Assembly: GCF_004345855.1 (NCBI RefSeq)
Contig: NZ_SLXN01000002.1
Span: 558,001-622,000 of the forward strand
DNA: 64,000 bases
Reading direction: 5' to 3'
Source: Sphingomonas sp. BK235
GTDB taxonomy: Bacteria; Pseudomonadota; Alphaproteobacteria; Sphingomonadales; Sphingomonadaceae
The position numbers were made by a program, and so were the translations under genes. Each line of letters begins with the position of its first letter. Position 1 is the stretch's first letter. Below the pieces are notes generated by a model. The model was not told the DNA's origin. It ran no database searches and worked only from the letters and a program-made list of their open reading frames with translations. Shown one piece after another: positions 41,551 to 51,160 of this stretch.

Positions 41551-42231
41551 TCACCCCAGCGGGATCAGCCGTTCGTAGAAGCCGGCGAATCGCCCCTCGG
41601 GCTCGACCAGATGGATCTCGCAGATCCAGTGGCGCTCCTCGCCATGAGCGTCGGGGTCGCGCAGCCGCGTCGGGTTCTCCGCGCTGATCTGGTGGACCTG
41701 CTTCGCACCGGGCAGCCGCGCGTGCGGGAATTCCGCGACGATATGCCCCGCGATCCGCCCGCCGAAGCGCCATCCCGCCGCCGCGGCCGACTCGCACGCG
41801 AAGGCGTACAGCGCCGCGCCCGTAATGTCGGGCGCGTCGCGGAAGCGCGCGCAGACCGCGGCGAACTGCGCCTCCAGCTCGCGGCACAGAGCGTGCTTCA
41901 CCGGGTCGTCGCCCAGCGCGTAGCTCGCGCCGACATCGGCCTCCCAGGTGCCGAACACCGGGCCGAGATCGAGGAAGACGATGTCATTGGCGGCGATGTC
42001 GCGCACCGGCGGGTTGTCCGCCGCGATCGCCAGCGTGTTGGCGCCGGCGCGCACGATCCGCTTGTGCCAGTGTTTCTCGACGCCGAAGTCGCGCTCGGCC
42101 AGCGCGTAGATGTCGCGCTCGACCTCGCGCTCGCTGCGCCCCGGCGCGATCAGCCCGCGCGCCTCGATCGCCGCGAGCAGATCGAGCGCGCGCCGCTCCG
42201 CTGCCTCCAGTTCCGCCCGCCGCTCGGTCAT
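41551..42231 (-). CDS. M24-family metallopeptidase (aminopeptidase P / creatinase fold)
   Basis: The 226-residue protein is a single pita-bread domain without the N-terminal creatinase domain. It has HKRIVRAGANTLAIAADNPP, the metal-binding Asp in IVFLDLGPVFGTWEADVGAS, and a C-terminal EERHWICEIHLVEPEGRFAGF with a metal-binding Glu. Some metal ligands are in unusual surroundings (AGHIVAEFPH), so true peptidase activity is uncertain. Monocistronic between repeats. Confidence 0.82.
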   Translation of the reverse strand: MTERRAELEAAERRALDLLAAIEARGLIAPGRSEREVERDIYALAERDFGVEKHWHKRIVRAGANTLAIAADNPPVRDIAANDIVFLDLGPVFGTWEADVGASYALGDDPVKHALCRELEAQFAAVCARFRDAPDITGAALYAFACESAAAAGWRFGGRIAGHIVAEFPHARLPGAKQVHQISAENPTRLRDPDAHGEERHWICEIHLVEPEGRFAGFYERLIPLG

Positions 42232-42274
42232 CGCGCACCTCCCGCTCCCTCACAGGGATCGTCGCGCACCTCCC

Positions 42275-42346
42275 GTCATCCCGGCCTCGATCCGGGATCC
42301 ATCGTGCCGCGAGCGCTCGAGCCGCTGCTCCTGCGGAGCCATGACG
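42275..42346. repeat. Truncated family A repeat
   Basis: The left arm gtcatcccggcctcgatccg is intact but the right arm is reduced to ccatgacg. It looks like a decayed copy. Confidence 0.6.
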
Positions 42347-42401
42347 ATCGGGCGCGCGGTCACGATGACGCAACGCTCTTATTATAGCGGGGCCGCGCCG
42401 G

Positions 42402-42776
42402 TCACAGCAGGTGGCGTTCCTCCCAGGCGAGCAGGTCGTGGAAGCGGCGCTGCAAGGTCACCACCGCGGCGCGATAGCCGGCGGGGTCGGTGCCGATCGC
42501 GGCGGGCGGCCAGTGCGCGATATGCGCGCTATAGTCCGCGCGCAGCCGGTCGAGCTGGTCGCGATACGCCGCCGCGGTGGGCGCAAAGCCCGGCTCGGCG
42601 GCGGCACGCGCGACGACGGCGCGCTGCTCCTCCTGGCTGTGCGTCTGGAAGAGGCGCGAGAACTCGAGCCGCTCGCGCAGCAGCACGCCGCTGGCGTGGC
42701 CGGTGGAGTCCATCAGGGGGAGGAAACGCGCCATCCGCCGGCGCAGGTCATCATGTTCGGCCGGTACGCCCGACAT
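42402..42776 (-). CDS. Helical protein with hemerythrin-like histidine pattern
   Basis: The 124-residue protein is all helical. It has FSRLFQTHSQEEQRAVVARA, RADYSAHIAHWPP and a C-terminal RRFHDLLAWEERHLL. The spacing of H, H and H-x-x-x-x-x-E-E-x-H resembles hemerythrin HHE domains, which bind di-iron and oxygen or NO. The similarity is weak and I give no function. It is divergent from thiL. Confidence 0.6.
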   Translation of the reverse strand: MSGVPAEHDDLRRRMARFLPLMDSTGHASGVLLRERLEFSRLFQTHSQEEQRAVVARAAAEPGFAPTAAAYRDQLDRLRADYSAHIAHWPPAAIGTDPAGYRAAVVTLQRRFHDLLAWEERHLL

Positions 42777-42872
42777 CGTCAGCTCCTGTCAAGCGATCGG
42801 CCATAACCAGCGGGCGTTAACGAGCGGTTCGCCACGCACGACAACCCTGCCGGCCGCGGCTATGCCGCGCGC

Positions 42873-43751
42873 ATGACCGAGGCCGATCTCCTCGCGCGCC
42901 TGCGCCGCCTGCCGCTCCACCCCGGCGCGCATGGGCTCACCGACGATTCCGCGTCGCTGGGCGGCTATACGCTCACCACCGACACGCTGGTCGAGGGCGT
43001 CCACTTCCTCCCCGACGACCCCGCCGGCGACGTGGCGTGGAAGCTGCTCGCGACCAATTACTCCGATCTCGCCGCCAAGGGGGCGCTGGTCGAGGGCGTG
43101 CTGCTCAACTACCCGCTGCGCGACGCCGCGTGGGACGCCGCCTTCATGGACGGGCTCGACGCCGCGCTGCGCGCCCTCGGCGGCGCGCTGCTCGGCGGCG
43201 ACACGGTGACGCTGCCCGCGGGCGCGCCGCGCGTGCTGACGCTCGCCGCGATCGGGCGCGACGCCGCCGCCCCGCCGCGGTCGGGCGCGCGCGCGGGCGA
43301 CACGCTCTGGGTCACCGGCACGATCGGCGACGCTGGCGCGGGCCTGGCGATCGCGCGCGCGGGTCACGGCGACGCGGCGCTGCTGGCGCGCTACCGCCGC
43401 CCGGTGCCGCGACTGGCCGAGGGACGCGCGCTGGCGCCGCTGGTCGCCGCGATGATGGACGTCTCCGACGGGCTGCTGATCGACGCCGCGCGGATGGCGG
43501 CGGCGAGCGGCGTCGCGGTGACGGTCGAGCTCGCCGACGTGCCGCTGGCGGCGGGGGGCACCGACGCGCTCGCCGCGGCGACCGCTGGCGACGATTACGA
43601 ATTGCTGTTCGCCGCCGCGCCCGACGTCGTCCCACCGGTGCCGGCGACCCGCGTCGGGCGGTTCGAGCCCGGCGCCGGGCTGCGGCTGACCCGCGCCGGC
43701 GAGCCGCTGCCGACCCCGCGCCGGCTCGGGTATGAGCACGGGTTGCGCTGA
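42873..43751 (+). CDS. thiL: Thiamine-monophosphate kinase
   Basis: ThiL makes thiamine diphosphate from ThMP. The 292-residue protein has the N-terminal GLTDDSASL metal-binding Asp pair, LTTDTLVEGVHFLPDD, WKLLATNYSDLAAKGA, GGALLGGDTV and MMDVSDGLLIDAARMAAAS. The ThDP product would serve the bkd E1 and other enzymes. It lies 80 bp upstream of hppA on the same strand, the usual neighbour in sphingomonads. Confidence 0.95.
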   Translation: MTEADLLARLRRLPLHPGAHGLTDDSASLGGYTLTTDTLVEGVHFLPDDPAGDVAWKLLATNYSDLAAKGALVEGVLLNYPLRDAAWDAAFMDGLDAALRALGGALLGGDTVTLPAGAPRVLTLAAIGRDAAAPPRSGARAGDTLWVTGTIGDAGAGLAIARAGHGDAALLARYRRPVPRLAEGRALAPLVAAMMDVSDGLLIDAARMAAASGVAVTVELADVPLAAGGTDALAAATAGDDYELLFAAAPDVVPPVPATRVGRFEPGAGLRLTRAGEPLPTPRRLGYEHGLR

Positions 43752-43831
43752 CGTTCCCGCATGTTAGCCTCCGCCTCCCGCGCGACACCTCCCGGCGACA
43801 GACCGGGCGCGCAACAGGAGGGATGTGAGGC

Positions 43832-46012
43832 ATGACGATCGTCTACCTTGCCATCGTCTGCGGCGTCATCGCCGTACTCTATGGCTTCGTCACCAGCCGC
43901 CAGGTGCTCGCCGCGTCGCCGGGCAATGAGCGGATGCAGGATATCGCCAGCGCGATCCAGGAGGGCGCCAAGGCCTATCTCGGGCGCCAATACACCACCA
44001 TCGCCGTGGTCGGCGCGATCGTCGCGATTGTGCTCGCGGTCACGCTCGGGCTGCTCTCCACGGTCGGCTTCGTCATCGGCGCTGTGCTCTCGGGCGTCGC
44101 GGGTTTCGTCGGCATGACGATCTCGGTGCGCGCCAACGTCCGCACCGCCGAGGCGGCGCGCTCGACGCTCCAGCGCGGGTTGACGATGGCGTTCCGCTCG
44201 GGCGCGGTGACGGGGATGCTCGTCGCCGGGCTGGGCCTGCTCTCCATCGCCCTGTTCTTCTGGTATCTCACCGGGCCGGCGGGGCTGTTGCCCAACGACC
44301 GCGCGATCGTCGAGGCGCTCACCGCGCTGGCGTTCGGCGCCTCGCTGATCTCGATCTTCGCGCGGCTGGGCGGCGGCATCTTCACCAAGGCGGCCGACGT
44401 CGGCGCCGACCTGGTCGGCAAGGTCGAGGCCGGCATCCCCGAGGACGATCCGCGCAACCCCGCGGTGATCGCGGACAATGTCGGCGACAACGTCGGCGAC
44501 TGCGCCGGCATGGCGGCCGACCTGTTCGAGACCTATGTCGTCACGCTCGGCGTCACCATGGTGTCGATCGCGCTGCTGATCCAGGCCGACGCGGGCGAGC
44601 TGATGCGGCTGATGAGCCTGCCGCTCGCGGTCGGCGGCGTGTGCATCGTCACCTCGATCATCGGCACCTATATGGTGCGGCTCGGCGGTGGCTCGATCAT
44701 GGGCGCCTTGTACAAGGGCTTCTGGACCTCGGCGCTGCTGTCGATCCCGGCGATCTGGGCGGTGACGCAGTGGACGCTCGGCGACCTGCACCGCGTGATC
44801 GGCGGGGCGGGCTTCCTCGACGCCGGCAGCGGCGCGGTGCCCGACGCGGGCGCCGCCTCGCCGGCGGCGAGCGGCGTCGCGGGTGTGCCCGCGGCGAGCG
44901 CCTTCACCGGCTACGACCTGTTCTTCTCGATGCTGATCGGGCTGGCGGTGACCGGGCTGATCGTGTGGATCACCGAATATTATACCGGCACCAACTACCG
45001 TCCGGTCAAGTCGATCGCCAAGGCGAGCGAGACCGGCCACGGCACCAACGTGATCCAGGGCCTCGCGATCAGCCTCGAGGCGACCGCGCTGCCGACCCTG
45101 GTGATCGTGGTCGCGGTGGTCGCGGCGTACAAGCTCGCCGGGATCATCGGCATCGCCTTCGCCGCGACCGCGATGCTGGCGCAGGCGGGGATGGTGGTGG
45201 CGCTCGACGCCTACGGCCCGGTGACCGACAATGCCGGCGGCATCGCCGAGATGGCGGGGCTGGAGGACGAGGTGCGCGAGCGCACCGACGCGCTCGACGC
45301 GGTCGGCAACACCACCAAGGCGGTGACCAAGGGCTATGCGATCGGCTCGGCCGGGCTCGCCGCGCTCGTGCTGTTCGGCGCGTACACCACCGACCTGCAG
45401 ACCTATTTCCCCGATTTGTCGGTCAACTTCTCGCTCAGCAACCCGTACGTGATCGTCGGGCTGCTGCTCGGCGCGCTGCTGCCGTATCTGTTCGGCGCCT
45501 TCGGGATGACCGCGGTGGGGCGCGCGGCGGGCGCGGTGGTCGAGGAGGTGCGCCAGCAGTTCCGCGACAATCCCGGCATCATGCAGGGGACCAGCCGGCC
45601 CAATTACGGCCGTACCGTCGATCTCGTCACCCGCGCCGCGATCCGCGAGATGATCGTGCCCTCGCTGCTGCCGGTGCTGTCACCGATCGCGCTCTACTTC
45701 ATCGTCACCGCGGTGGACGGGCAGGCGAGCGGATTTGCCGCGCTGGGCGCGATGCTGCTCGGCGTGATCGTCTCGGGGCTGTTCGTGGCGCTGTCGATGA
45801 CCTCGGGCGGCGGCGCCTGGGACAATGCCAAGAAGTTCATCGAGGACGGCAACCATGGCGGCAAGGGCTCGGAGGCGCACAAGGCCGCGGTGACCGGCGA
45901 CACCGTCGGCGACCCCTACAAGGACACCGCCGGCCCGGCGGTGAACCCGATGATCAAGATCACCAATATCGTCGCTTTGCTGCTGCTCGCCGCGCTGGCG
46001 GGGGGCGGCTGA
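43832..46012 (+). CDS. hppA: K+-insensitive proton-pumping pyrophosphatase
   Basis: The 726-residue membrane pump uses PPi hydrolysis to move H+ out of the cytoplasm. It has about 16 membrane helices, the PPi-binding [20 protein letters not shown] and [20 protein letters not shown], and a second acidic site in [16 protein letters not shown]. Lys496 in GNTTKA marks the K+-independent subclass (K+-dependent pumps have Ala there). It is followed by a strong terminator. Confidence 0.95.
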   Translation: MTIVYLAIVCGVIAVLYGFVTSRQVLAASPGNERMQDIASAIQEGAKAYLGRQYTTIAVVGAIVAIVLAVTLGLLSTVGFVIGAVLSGVAGFVGMTISVRANVRTAEAARSTLQRGLTMAFRSGAVTGMLVAGLGLLSIALFFWYLTGPAGLLPNDRAIVEALTALAFGASLISIFARLGGGIFTKAADVGADLVGKVEAGIPEDDPRNPAVIADNVGDNVGDCAGMAADLFETYVVTLGVTMVSIALLIQADAGELMRLMSLPLAVGGVCIVTSIIGTYMVRLGGGSIMGALYKGFWTSALLSIPAIWAVTQWTLGDLHRVIGGAGFLDAGSGAVPDAGAASPAASGVAGVPAASAFTGYDLFFSMLIGLAVTGLIVWITEYYTGTNYRPVKSIAKASETGHGTNVIQGLAISLEATALPTLVIVVAVVAAYKLAGIIGIAFAATAMLAQAGMVVALDAYGPVTDNAGGIAEMAGLEDEVRERTDALDAVGNTTKAVTKGYAIGSAGLAALVLFGAYTTDLQTYFPDLSVNFSLSNPYVIVGLLLGALLPYLFGAFGMTAVGRAAGAVVEEVRQQFRDNPGIMQGTSRPNYGRTVDLVTRAAIREMIVPSLLPVLSPIALYFIVTAVDGQASGFAALGAMLLGVIVSGLFVALSMTSGGGAWDNAKKFIEDGNHGGKGSEAHKAAVTGDTVGDPYKDTAGPAVNPMIKITNIVALLLLAALAGGG

Positions 46013-46019
46013 GCGCGAT

Positions 46020-46048
46020 GCCGGGCGGGGGAAAGGCTCCCGCCCGGC
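46020..46048. terminator. Strong hairpin terminator after hppA, probably bidirectional
   Basis: gccgggcggg (46020-46029) and cccgcccggc (46039-46048) form a perfect 10-bp stem with a 9-nt loop, followed by tattt on the plus strand. It lies between convergent hppA and the lipoprotein gene. Confidence 0.85.
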
Positions 46049-46425
46049 TATTTGCCGCCGTCGCGCCGCGCCAGCGCCGCGACGCAGCTCGCCCGATCGA
46101 TCGCGCGCCCGTCGCGCTGGCGCGAATCGACCCAGGTCACCACCGCCTCGCCGCCGCCCTCGGGCGGGTAGAGATAGGCGTCGAGGATGCAGATCGCGCT
46201 CGAGAATTGCAGCTTGCGCGCCTGGCCCTCGCGGATGTCCGCGTCGGGCTGGCCGAAGCCGCGCACCAGCGCCGCCTCGTTCTTCCCCATCACGCTCTCC
46301 AGCCCCATGCTCGGCATCGCCACCGCGACCGGGCGCGGGCGCGGCGCGCTGGTCGGCGCGGTGGCGGTGCAGCCGGCGATCGCGAGCGCGGGGAGCAGCG
46401 CGGCGACACGGCGGGGCGGGATCAT
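46048..46425 (-). CDS. Small lipoprotein of unknown function
   Basis: The 125-residue product has a signal peptide with a lipobox (LLPALAIAGC-T) and then ALVRGFGQPDADIREGQARK, LQFSSAICILDAYLYPPEGG and AVVTWVDSRQRDGRAIDRAS, the style of small SmpA/OmlA-like outer-membrane lipoproteins. Its ATG overlaps the stop of the EI24 gene (ATGA), so the two are coupled. Function unknown. Confidence 0.78.
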   Translation of the reverse strand: MIPPRRVAALLPALAIAGCTATAPTSAPRPRPVAVAMPSMGLESVMGKNEAALVRGFGQPDADIREGQARKLQFSSAICILDAYLYPPEGGGEAVVTWVDSRQRDGRAIDRASCVAALARRDGGK

Positions 46426-47090
46426 CGACGGGCTCCGTGATAGAGATGGGTCGCCATCGCCGCGCCGAGCACGGGGGCGAGGATGTTGAGCAGCGGAACC
46501 ACGAACAGCGCAGTGCCGGCAAGCCCCAGCACGAACCGGCGCCCGGCGGTCGCCGCGTGCCAGTCTCGCATCGCCGCGCGCGGCAGGTGGCGCGCCGCCA
46601 CCATGTCGCCGAGGTCGCGCCCGAGCAGCCAGGCGTTGACCAGGAAGAACAGCGCCGCGGTGCCCACCCCCGTGACGAGCAGCGCGAGGTAGAGCGGCAG
46701 CAGCAGCAGGTTCACCGCGACGAAGCGCGCCGCCGATCCCAGCCCCATCGCCAGCCCGCGCGCCAGCGGCACCGCGCGCGCGGCGGCCGCGGCGGCGGGA
46801 TAATGGCGGCGCTCCACCGCGGCGACGACCTGGTCGGCGAACAGGCCCACCACCAGGATCGCGATCGCGCGGAACAGCAGCCAGAAGGCCAGCGCGGTGA
46901 CCACCACCGCCGCCGCCCCCGCCAGCGTGCCGTGCCACGCCCAGCCCGCCAGCGCGGCGTCGACCAGCCACCACAGGCCGAGCGCCAGCGCGGCGAACAG
47001 CGCCAGCGTCACCGCCAGCGACTGCAGCAGCACGCGCAGCACCGGCGGATCACCGAGCTGACCGATCGAGAGCAGCAGCGCACGCACCAT
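46422..47090 (-). CDS. EI24-domain (CysZ-like) membrane protein
   Basis: The 222-residue inner-membrane protein has about five hydrophobic segments (LAVTLALFAALALGLWWLVD, AAVVVTALAFWLLFRAIAIL, FVAVNLLLLPLYLALLVTGV, FVLGLAGTALFVVPLLNILA). Between them are the EI24/CysZ motifs, including ADQVVAAVERRHYP and NAWLLGRDLGDMVAARHL. CysZ members carry sulfate; this one's substrate is not known. Divergent from the sugar kinase gene. Confidence 0.85.
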   Translation of the reverse strand: MVRALLLSIGQLGDPPVLRVLLQSLAVTLALFAALALGLWWLVDAALAGWAWHGTLAGAAAVVVTALAFWLLFRAIAILVVGLFADQVVAAVERRHYPAAAAAARAVPLARGLAMGLGSAARFVAVNLLLLPLYLALLVTGVGTAALFFLVNAWLLGRDLGDMVAARHLPRAAMRDWHAATAGRRFVLGLAGTALFVVPLLNILAPVLGAAMATHLYHGARR

Positions 47091-47180
47091 GATCGCGCCA
47101 GCGTTGCGCCCTGCGCCGCGGTTGCGCAAGCCGCGGGCGGCGGATAGGCGGGCGCTTTCCCGGACAGCAGGACCATCCCC

Positions 47181-48173
47181 TTGACCGAACCCCGTTACGA
47201 CGTCGTCGCGATCGGCAACGCCATCGTCGACATCCTCTCGCCCGCGAGCGACGCCTTCGTCGCCGAGAACGGCATGACCAAGGGAGCGATGGCCTTGGTC
47301 TTCTCGCCCGAGGAGGCGGACACGCTCTACGCCAAGATGGGGCCGGGGCAGGAAGTGTCGGGCGGTTCGGCGGCGAACACGATCGCGGGCATGGCGGCGC
47401 TGGGCGCGTCCTGCGCCTTCATCGGCCAGGTCGCCGACGACCAGCTCGGCGACGTCTTCGCGCACGACATCCGCGCCGCGGGCATCCGCTTCGACACGCC
47501 CGCGCGCGCCGGCGCGCCGACCACCGGCCGCTGCCTGATCTTCGTCACGCCCGACGGGCAGCGCACGATGAACACCTTCCTCGGCGCCTCGCACTATCTG
47601 CCCGAGGCGGCGCTGGACCGCGCGCTGATCGCGGACGCGCGCTACCTCTATCTCGAGGGCTATCTGTGGGATCCGGAGGAGCCGCGCGCGGCGATGCGCG
47701 CCGCGATCGACGTCGCGCGCGCGGCCGGGCGCAAGGTGGCCTTCACGCTCTCCGCCGAGTTCGTGATCGACCGCCACCGCGCCGCCTTCCACGAGCTGAT
47801 CGACGCCGGGCTGATCGACCTGCTGTTCGCCAACGAGGCGGAAATCATGTCGCTGACCGAGACGGGCGACGTCGAGGCGGCGATCGCGGCGGTGAAGGCC
47901 AAGGTGCCGCTGGTGGTGGTCACGCTGAGCGAGCGCGGCGCCACCGCGATCGCGGGCGACGCGCGCGTCACCATGCCGGCGCAGCCGATCGACCAGGTGG
48001 TCGACACCACCGGCGCGGGCGACCTGTTCGCGGCGGGCTTCCTGTTCGGCCAGGCGCGCGGCAAGTCGCTGGAAGCGTCGCTGACGCTCGGCGCGATCTG
48101 CGCCGCCGAGGTGATCCAGCATTTCGGCGCGCGCCCGATCGTCGACCTCAAGGCGATCACCGCCGCGGTCTAG
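47181..48173 (+). CDS. Adenosine kinase-like PfkB-family kinase
   Basis: The 330-residue protein begins YDVVAIGNAIVDILSPASD and has GGSAANTIAGMAALGASCAF, ending with the PfkB catalytic signature VVDTTGAGDLFAAGFLFGQA. The layout matches the bacterial adenosine/ribose-type kinases common in alphaproteobacteria. Substrate (adenosine, inosine or ribose) is not settled by sequence. The TTG start at 47181 is inferred from family alignment. A terminator follows. Confidence 0.9.
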   Translation: MTEPRYDVVAIGNAIVDILSPASDAFVAENGMTKGAMALVFSPEEADTLYAKMGPGQEVSGGSAANTIAGMAALGASCAFIGQVADDQLGDVFAHDIRAAGIRFDTPARAGAPTTGRCLIFVTPDGQRTMNTFLGASHYLPEAALDRALIADARYLYLEGYLWDPEEPRAAMRAAIDVARAAGRKVAFTLSAEFVIDRHRAAFHELIDAGLIDLLFANEAEIMSLTETGDVEAAIAAVKAKVPLVVVTLSERGATAIAGDARVTMPAQPIDQVVDTTGAGDLFAAGFLFGQARGKSLEASLTLGAICAAEVIQHFGARPIVDLKAITAAV

Positions 48174-48193
48174 GCGCCGACGGGGTCGGATCG

Positions 48194-48213
48194 GGAAGGG
48201 GGCTGCCCCTTCC
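48194..48213 (+). terminator. Hairpin terminator after the sugar kinase gene
   Basis: ggaagggg (48194-48201) and ccccttcc (48206-48213) form an 8-bp stem with a gctg loop, with cggatc/ggtccg partly extending it. It sits 20 bp after the stop. Confidence 0.6.
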
Positions 48214-48298
48214 GCGGTCCGATCTGCCGCTAATCCCTCACGCGCGTGACAGGCTGCGACGAGAAGGGCCGTTTGTTCGTCCCTCCGGGGCCAGCGCC

Positions 48299-48408
48299 GT
48301 CATCCCGGCCCGTCCGTCATCCCGGGCTCGACCCGGGATCCATCCTTCCGCGAGAGCGACGCCGGTGCGCTCGCGGCGCCATGGATCCCGGGTCGAGCCC
48401 GGGATGAC
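48299..48408. repeat. Family A palindromic repeat with a partial second end
   Basis: An intact copy spans 48316-48408 (gtcatcccgggctcgacccg ... gggtcgagcccgggatgac). Immediately before it, 48299-48310 repeats only the outermost gtcatcccggcc, as if a copy had inserted next to or into another's tip. The rest of the 310-bp gap is otherwise empty. Confidence 0.8.
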
Positions 48409-48486
48409 GGAACGGCCGCGCCACGTCCTCAACCATGGATCTTCCGGGTCCGCCCGCAGGGAGCCGGGGAGGGGATGTGCCCCACC

Positions 48487-48675
48487 TCAGCCGTGGCGCG
48501 CCATCCGCTGCGGGTCGGGCGGCAGGCGCATGTGCGCGCCGTGCGCCGCCTCGAGATACTGTGTCGCCATCTCGTAATGCGCCTGGCAGACCGCGTGATC
48601 CTTCGCTTCGGCGGCCAGCTTGAGTTCGGCTTCGGCGCGGCTCTGGAAATACAGCCGGTCCCTGTCGGTAATCAT
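48487..48675 (-). CDS. Small conserved-type helical protein (62 residues)
   Basis: The product [20 protein letters not shown] continues [20 protein letters not shown] and LEAAHGAHM. It is one or two amphipathic helices resembling the many short sphingomonad proteins in which 'Y-F-x-x-R-A-E-x-E-L' and 'A-x-H-Y-x-x-A-x-x-Y-L' recur. No function is known. It is divergent from hslV. Confidence 0.65.
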   Translation of the reverse strand: MITDRDRLYFQSRAEAELKLAAEAKDHAVCQAHYEMATQYLEAAHGAHMRLPPDPQRMARHG

Positions 48676-48800
48676 CGCTACTCACTCTCCACCCGCCGCT
48701 ATGCCGCGGGCGGCGCCGCAGTGCCACAGCCTGGGTTACCGAATTCGTCCTTTCCGGGCACACTTGCCGACCCCCCGCTATGGTCCCCATATCGCGCGGC

Positions 48801-49367
48801 ATGAGCGGGAACGATCCACACGCCGCGCCGGTCTGGCACGGCACCACCATCCTATCGGTTCGACGCGGCGGCAAGGTCGTCGTGGTCGGCGACGGTCAGG
48901 TCTCGATGGGCCAGACCGTGATGAAGCCCAACGCGCGCAAGGTGCGCACCTTAGGCGACGGCAAGGTGATCGGCGGCTTCGCCGGCGCCACCGCCGACGC
49001 CTTCACCTTGTTCGAGCGGCTCGAGGCCAAATTGGAGCGCCACGGCGGCCATCTGATGCGCGCCGCGGTCGAGCTGGCCAAGGACTGGCGCACCGACAAA
49101 TATCTCCGCAACCTGGAGGCGATGATGATCGTCGCCGACAGGGACGTGACGCTGATCCTCACGGGCAACGGCGACGTGCTCGAGCCCGAGGCCGGGATCG
49201 CCGCGATCGGCTCGGGCGGCAATTACGCGCTCGCCGCGGCACGCGCGCTGGTCGATTACGAGCAGGACGCCGAGACGATCTGCCGCCGCGCGATGGCGAT
49301 CGCCGCGGAGGTGTGCGTCTACACCAACGACCGGCTGACGATCGAGACGCTCGACAGCGCGAACTGA
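48801..49367 (+). CDS. hslV: HslV, proteasome-like peptidase subunit
   Basis: HslV is the catalytic dodecamer of the HslVU protease. The product (188 residues) has a short propeptide, then the catalytic N-terminal Thr in [20 protein letters not shown], followed by [20 protein letters not shown] and [22 protein letters not shown] at 48801 gives [12 protein letters not shown]; a GTG/ATG upstream is possible. hslU follows after 66 bp. Confidence 0.95.
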   Translation: MSGNDPHAAPVWHGTTILSVRRGGKVVVVGDGQVSMGQTVMKPNARKVRTLGDGKVIGGFAGATADAFTLFERLEAKLERHGGHLMRAAVELAKDWRTDKYLRNLEAMMIVADRDVTLILTGNGDVLEPEAGIAAIGSGGNYALAAARALVDYEQDAETICRRAMAIAAEVCVYTNDRLTIETLDSAN

Positions 49368-49433
49368 ACCGCGCGCGATCCCGCGCAGCGGCTCAACTTA
49401 CTCAACATTCGCCGACGAAGGCTCTGATTCCGC

Positions 49434-50735
49434 ATGAACGATAATCTCACCCCCAAGGCGATCGTCGCCGCGCTCGACGCGCACATCATCGGCCAGAAGG
49501 AGGCCAAGCGCGCGGTCGCGGTGGCGCTGCGCAACCGCTGGCGGCGGCAGAAACTGTCGCCCGACCTGCGCGACGAGGTAACGCCCAAGAACATCCTGAT
49601 GATCGGGCCGACCGGCTGCGGCAAGACCGAGATCAGCCGCCGCCTCGCCAAGCTGGCCGACGCGCCCTTCGTCAAGGTGGAGGCGACCAAGTTCACCGAG
49701 GTCGGCTATGTCGGCCGCGACGTCGAGCAGATCGCGCGCGACCTGGTCGAGGAGGCGGTGCGGCTCGAGAAGGAGCGCCGCCGGCTCGCGGTGAAGGACA
49801 AGGCCGAGGCCGCGGCGATGGACCGGCTGCTCGACGCTTTGGTGGGCAAGGACTCGAGCCAGGCGACGCGCGAGAGCTTCAAGCAGCGCTTCCGCGACGG
49901 GCATCTCGCCGAGACCGAGATCGAGCTGGAGCTCCAGCAGGCGCCGCAGATGCCGTTCGAGCTGCCCGGCGGGCAGGGCTCGGTCGGCATGATCAACCTG
50001 TCCGAGATGATGGGCAAGGCGTTCGGCGGCGGGCCGAAGCAGCGGCGCAAGCTGCTGGTGCCCGCGGCATGGGAGAAGCTCGTCGAGGAGGAGGCGGACA
50101 AGCGCCTCGACCAGGACGAGGTCAGCCGCGTCGCGCTGGCCGACGCCGAAGCCAATGGCATCGTCTTCCTCGACGAGATCGACAAGATCGCGGTGAGCGA
50201 CGTGCGCGGCGGCTCGGTCAGCCGCGAGGGCGTGCAGCGCGACCTGCTGCCGCTGATCGAGGGCACGACGGTGTCGACGAAGTACGGCCCGATGAAGACC
50301 GATCATATTCTCTTCATCGCCTCGGGCGCGTTCCACGTCGCCAAGCCGAGCGACCTGCTGCCCGAGCTGCAGGGCCGCCTGCCGATCCGCGTCGAGCTCA
50401 AGGGGCTGACGGAGGACGATTTCGTCGCGATCCTGTCCGACACCAAGGCGTCGCTGCCGGCGCAATATCGCGCGCTGATCGCGACCGAGGGGGTGGACGT
50501 GAGCTTCACCGAGGACGGCATCCGCGCGGTGGCGCGGATCGCGGCCGAGGTGAACGGCGAGATCGAGAATATCGGTGCGCGCCGGCTCCAGACCGTGATG
50601 GAGAAACTGCTCGAGGAGGTGAGCTTCGACGCCGAGGACCGCGCGGGCGAGGCGCTGGTGGTCGACGCGGCCTATGTCGACAGGCAGCTGGCGAGCGTGG
50701 CGCGCAACTCGGACCTCAGCCGCTTCGTGCTGTGA
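49434..50735 (+). CDS. hslU: HslU, ATPase subunit of the HslVU protease
   Basis: The 433-residue AAA+ unfoldase feeds substrates to HslV. It has [20 protein letters not shown], Walker [20 protein letters not shown], the pore motif [17 protein letters not shown], an I-domain at about 100-220, Walker [16 protein letters not shown], and ends NSDLSRFVL, the C-terminus that docks into HslV. A hairpin follows the stop. Confidence 0.96.
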   Translation: MNDNLTPKAIVAALDAHIIGQKEAKRAVAVALRNRWRRQKLSPDLRDEVTPKNILMIGPTGCGKTEISRRLAKLADAPFVKVEATKFTEVGYVGRDVEQIARDLVEEAVRLEKERRRLAVKDKAEAAAMDRLLDALVGKDSSQATRESFKQRFRDGHLAETEIELELQQAPQMPFELPGGQGSVGMINLSEMMGKAFGGGPKQRRKLLVPAAWEKLVEEEADKRLDQDEVSRVALADAEANGIVFLDEIDKIAVSDVRGGSVSREGVQRDLLPLIEGTTVSTKYGPMKTDHILFIASGAFHVAKPSDLLPELQGRLPIRVELKGLTEDDFVAILSDTKASLPAQYRALIATEGVDVSFTEDGIRAVARIAAEVNGEIENIGARRLQTVMEKLLEEVSFDAEDRAGEALVVDAAYVDRQLASVARNSDLSRFVL

Positions 50736-50741
50736 GCGGCG

Positions 50742-50764
50742 GTGGGGGGGAGCTCCTCCCCCAC
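50742..50764 (+). terminator. Hairpin after hslU
   Basis: gtggggg (50742-50748) and cccccac (50758-50764) pair around ggagctcct. It begins 6 bp after the hslU stop. No T-run. Confidence 0.5.
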
Positions 50765-50800
50765 TCCGGCAAACGCGGGACCTTTGTCACCACCGATCCC

Positions 50801-51074
50801 GTCATCCCGGACTTGTTCCGGGATCCACGGGTCCGGACCCAAAAGGCGGATTGCTCTTCATCACCGTCATCCCGGCCTCGCGCCGGGATCCATGGTGCCG
50901 CGAGAGCAACGCGAGCCGTTCTCGCGGCGCGATGGATCCCGGGTCAAGCCCGGGATGACGGGGGCAAGCAGCTTCCGCGACAATGAGCCTTTTTGGGTCC
51001 AGATCCACCGTCCCGCGAACTCGGTGCGCGTTGCTCTCGCGGTGGGGTGGATCCCGGAACAAGTCCGGGATGAC
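50801..51074. repeat. Three-level nested repeat (A containing F containing A)
   Basis: The outer family A element begins gtcatcccggacttgttccg at 50801 and ends cggaacaagtccgggatgac at 51074. Inside it an element with inverted ends, gggtccggacccaaaaggc (50829-50847) and gcctttttgggtccagatcc (50987-51006), interrupts the middle. Inside that, 50866-50959 is a second intact A element (gtcatcccggcctcgcgccg ... gtcaagcccgggatgac). The 425-bp gap between hslU and the pgeF stop holds nothing else. Confidence 0.85.
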
Positions 51075-51160
51075 GGAAAGAAGAGGGTCCCGTGCCTCTC
51101 GCGACGGTCTCGCGTCCACCGGGGTAGCGCTTGAGACTGGGTCCCGACGCCGCCGGCGCC

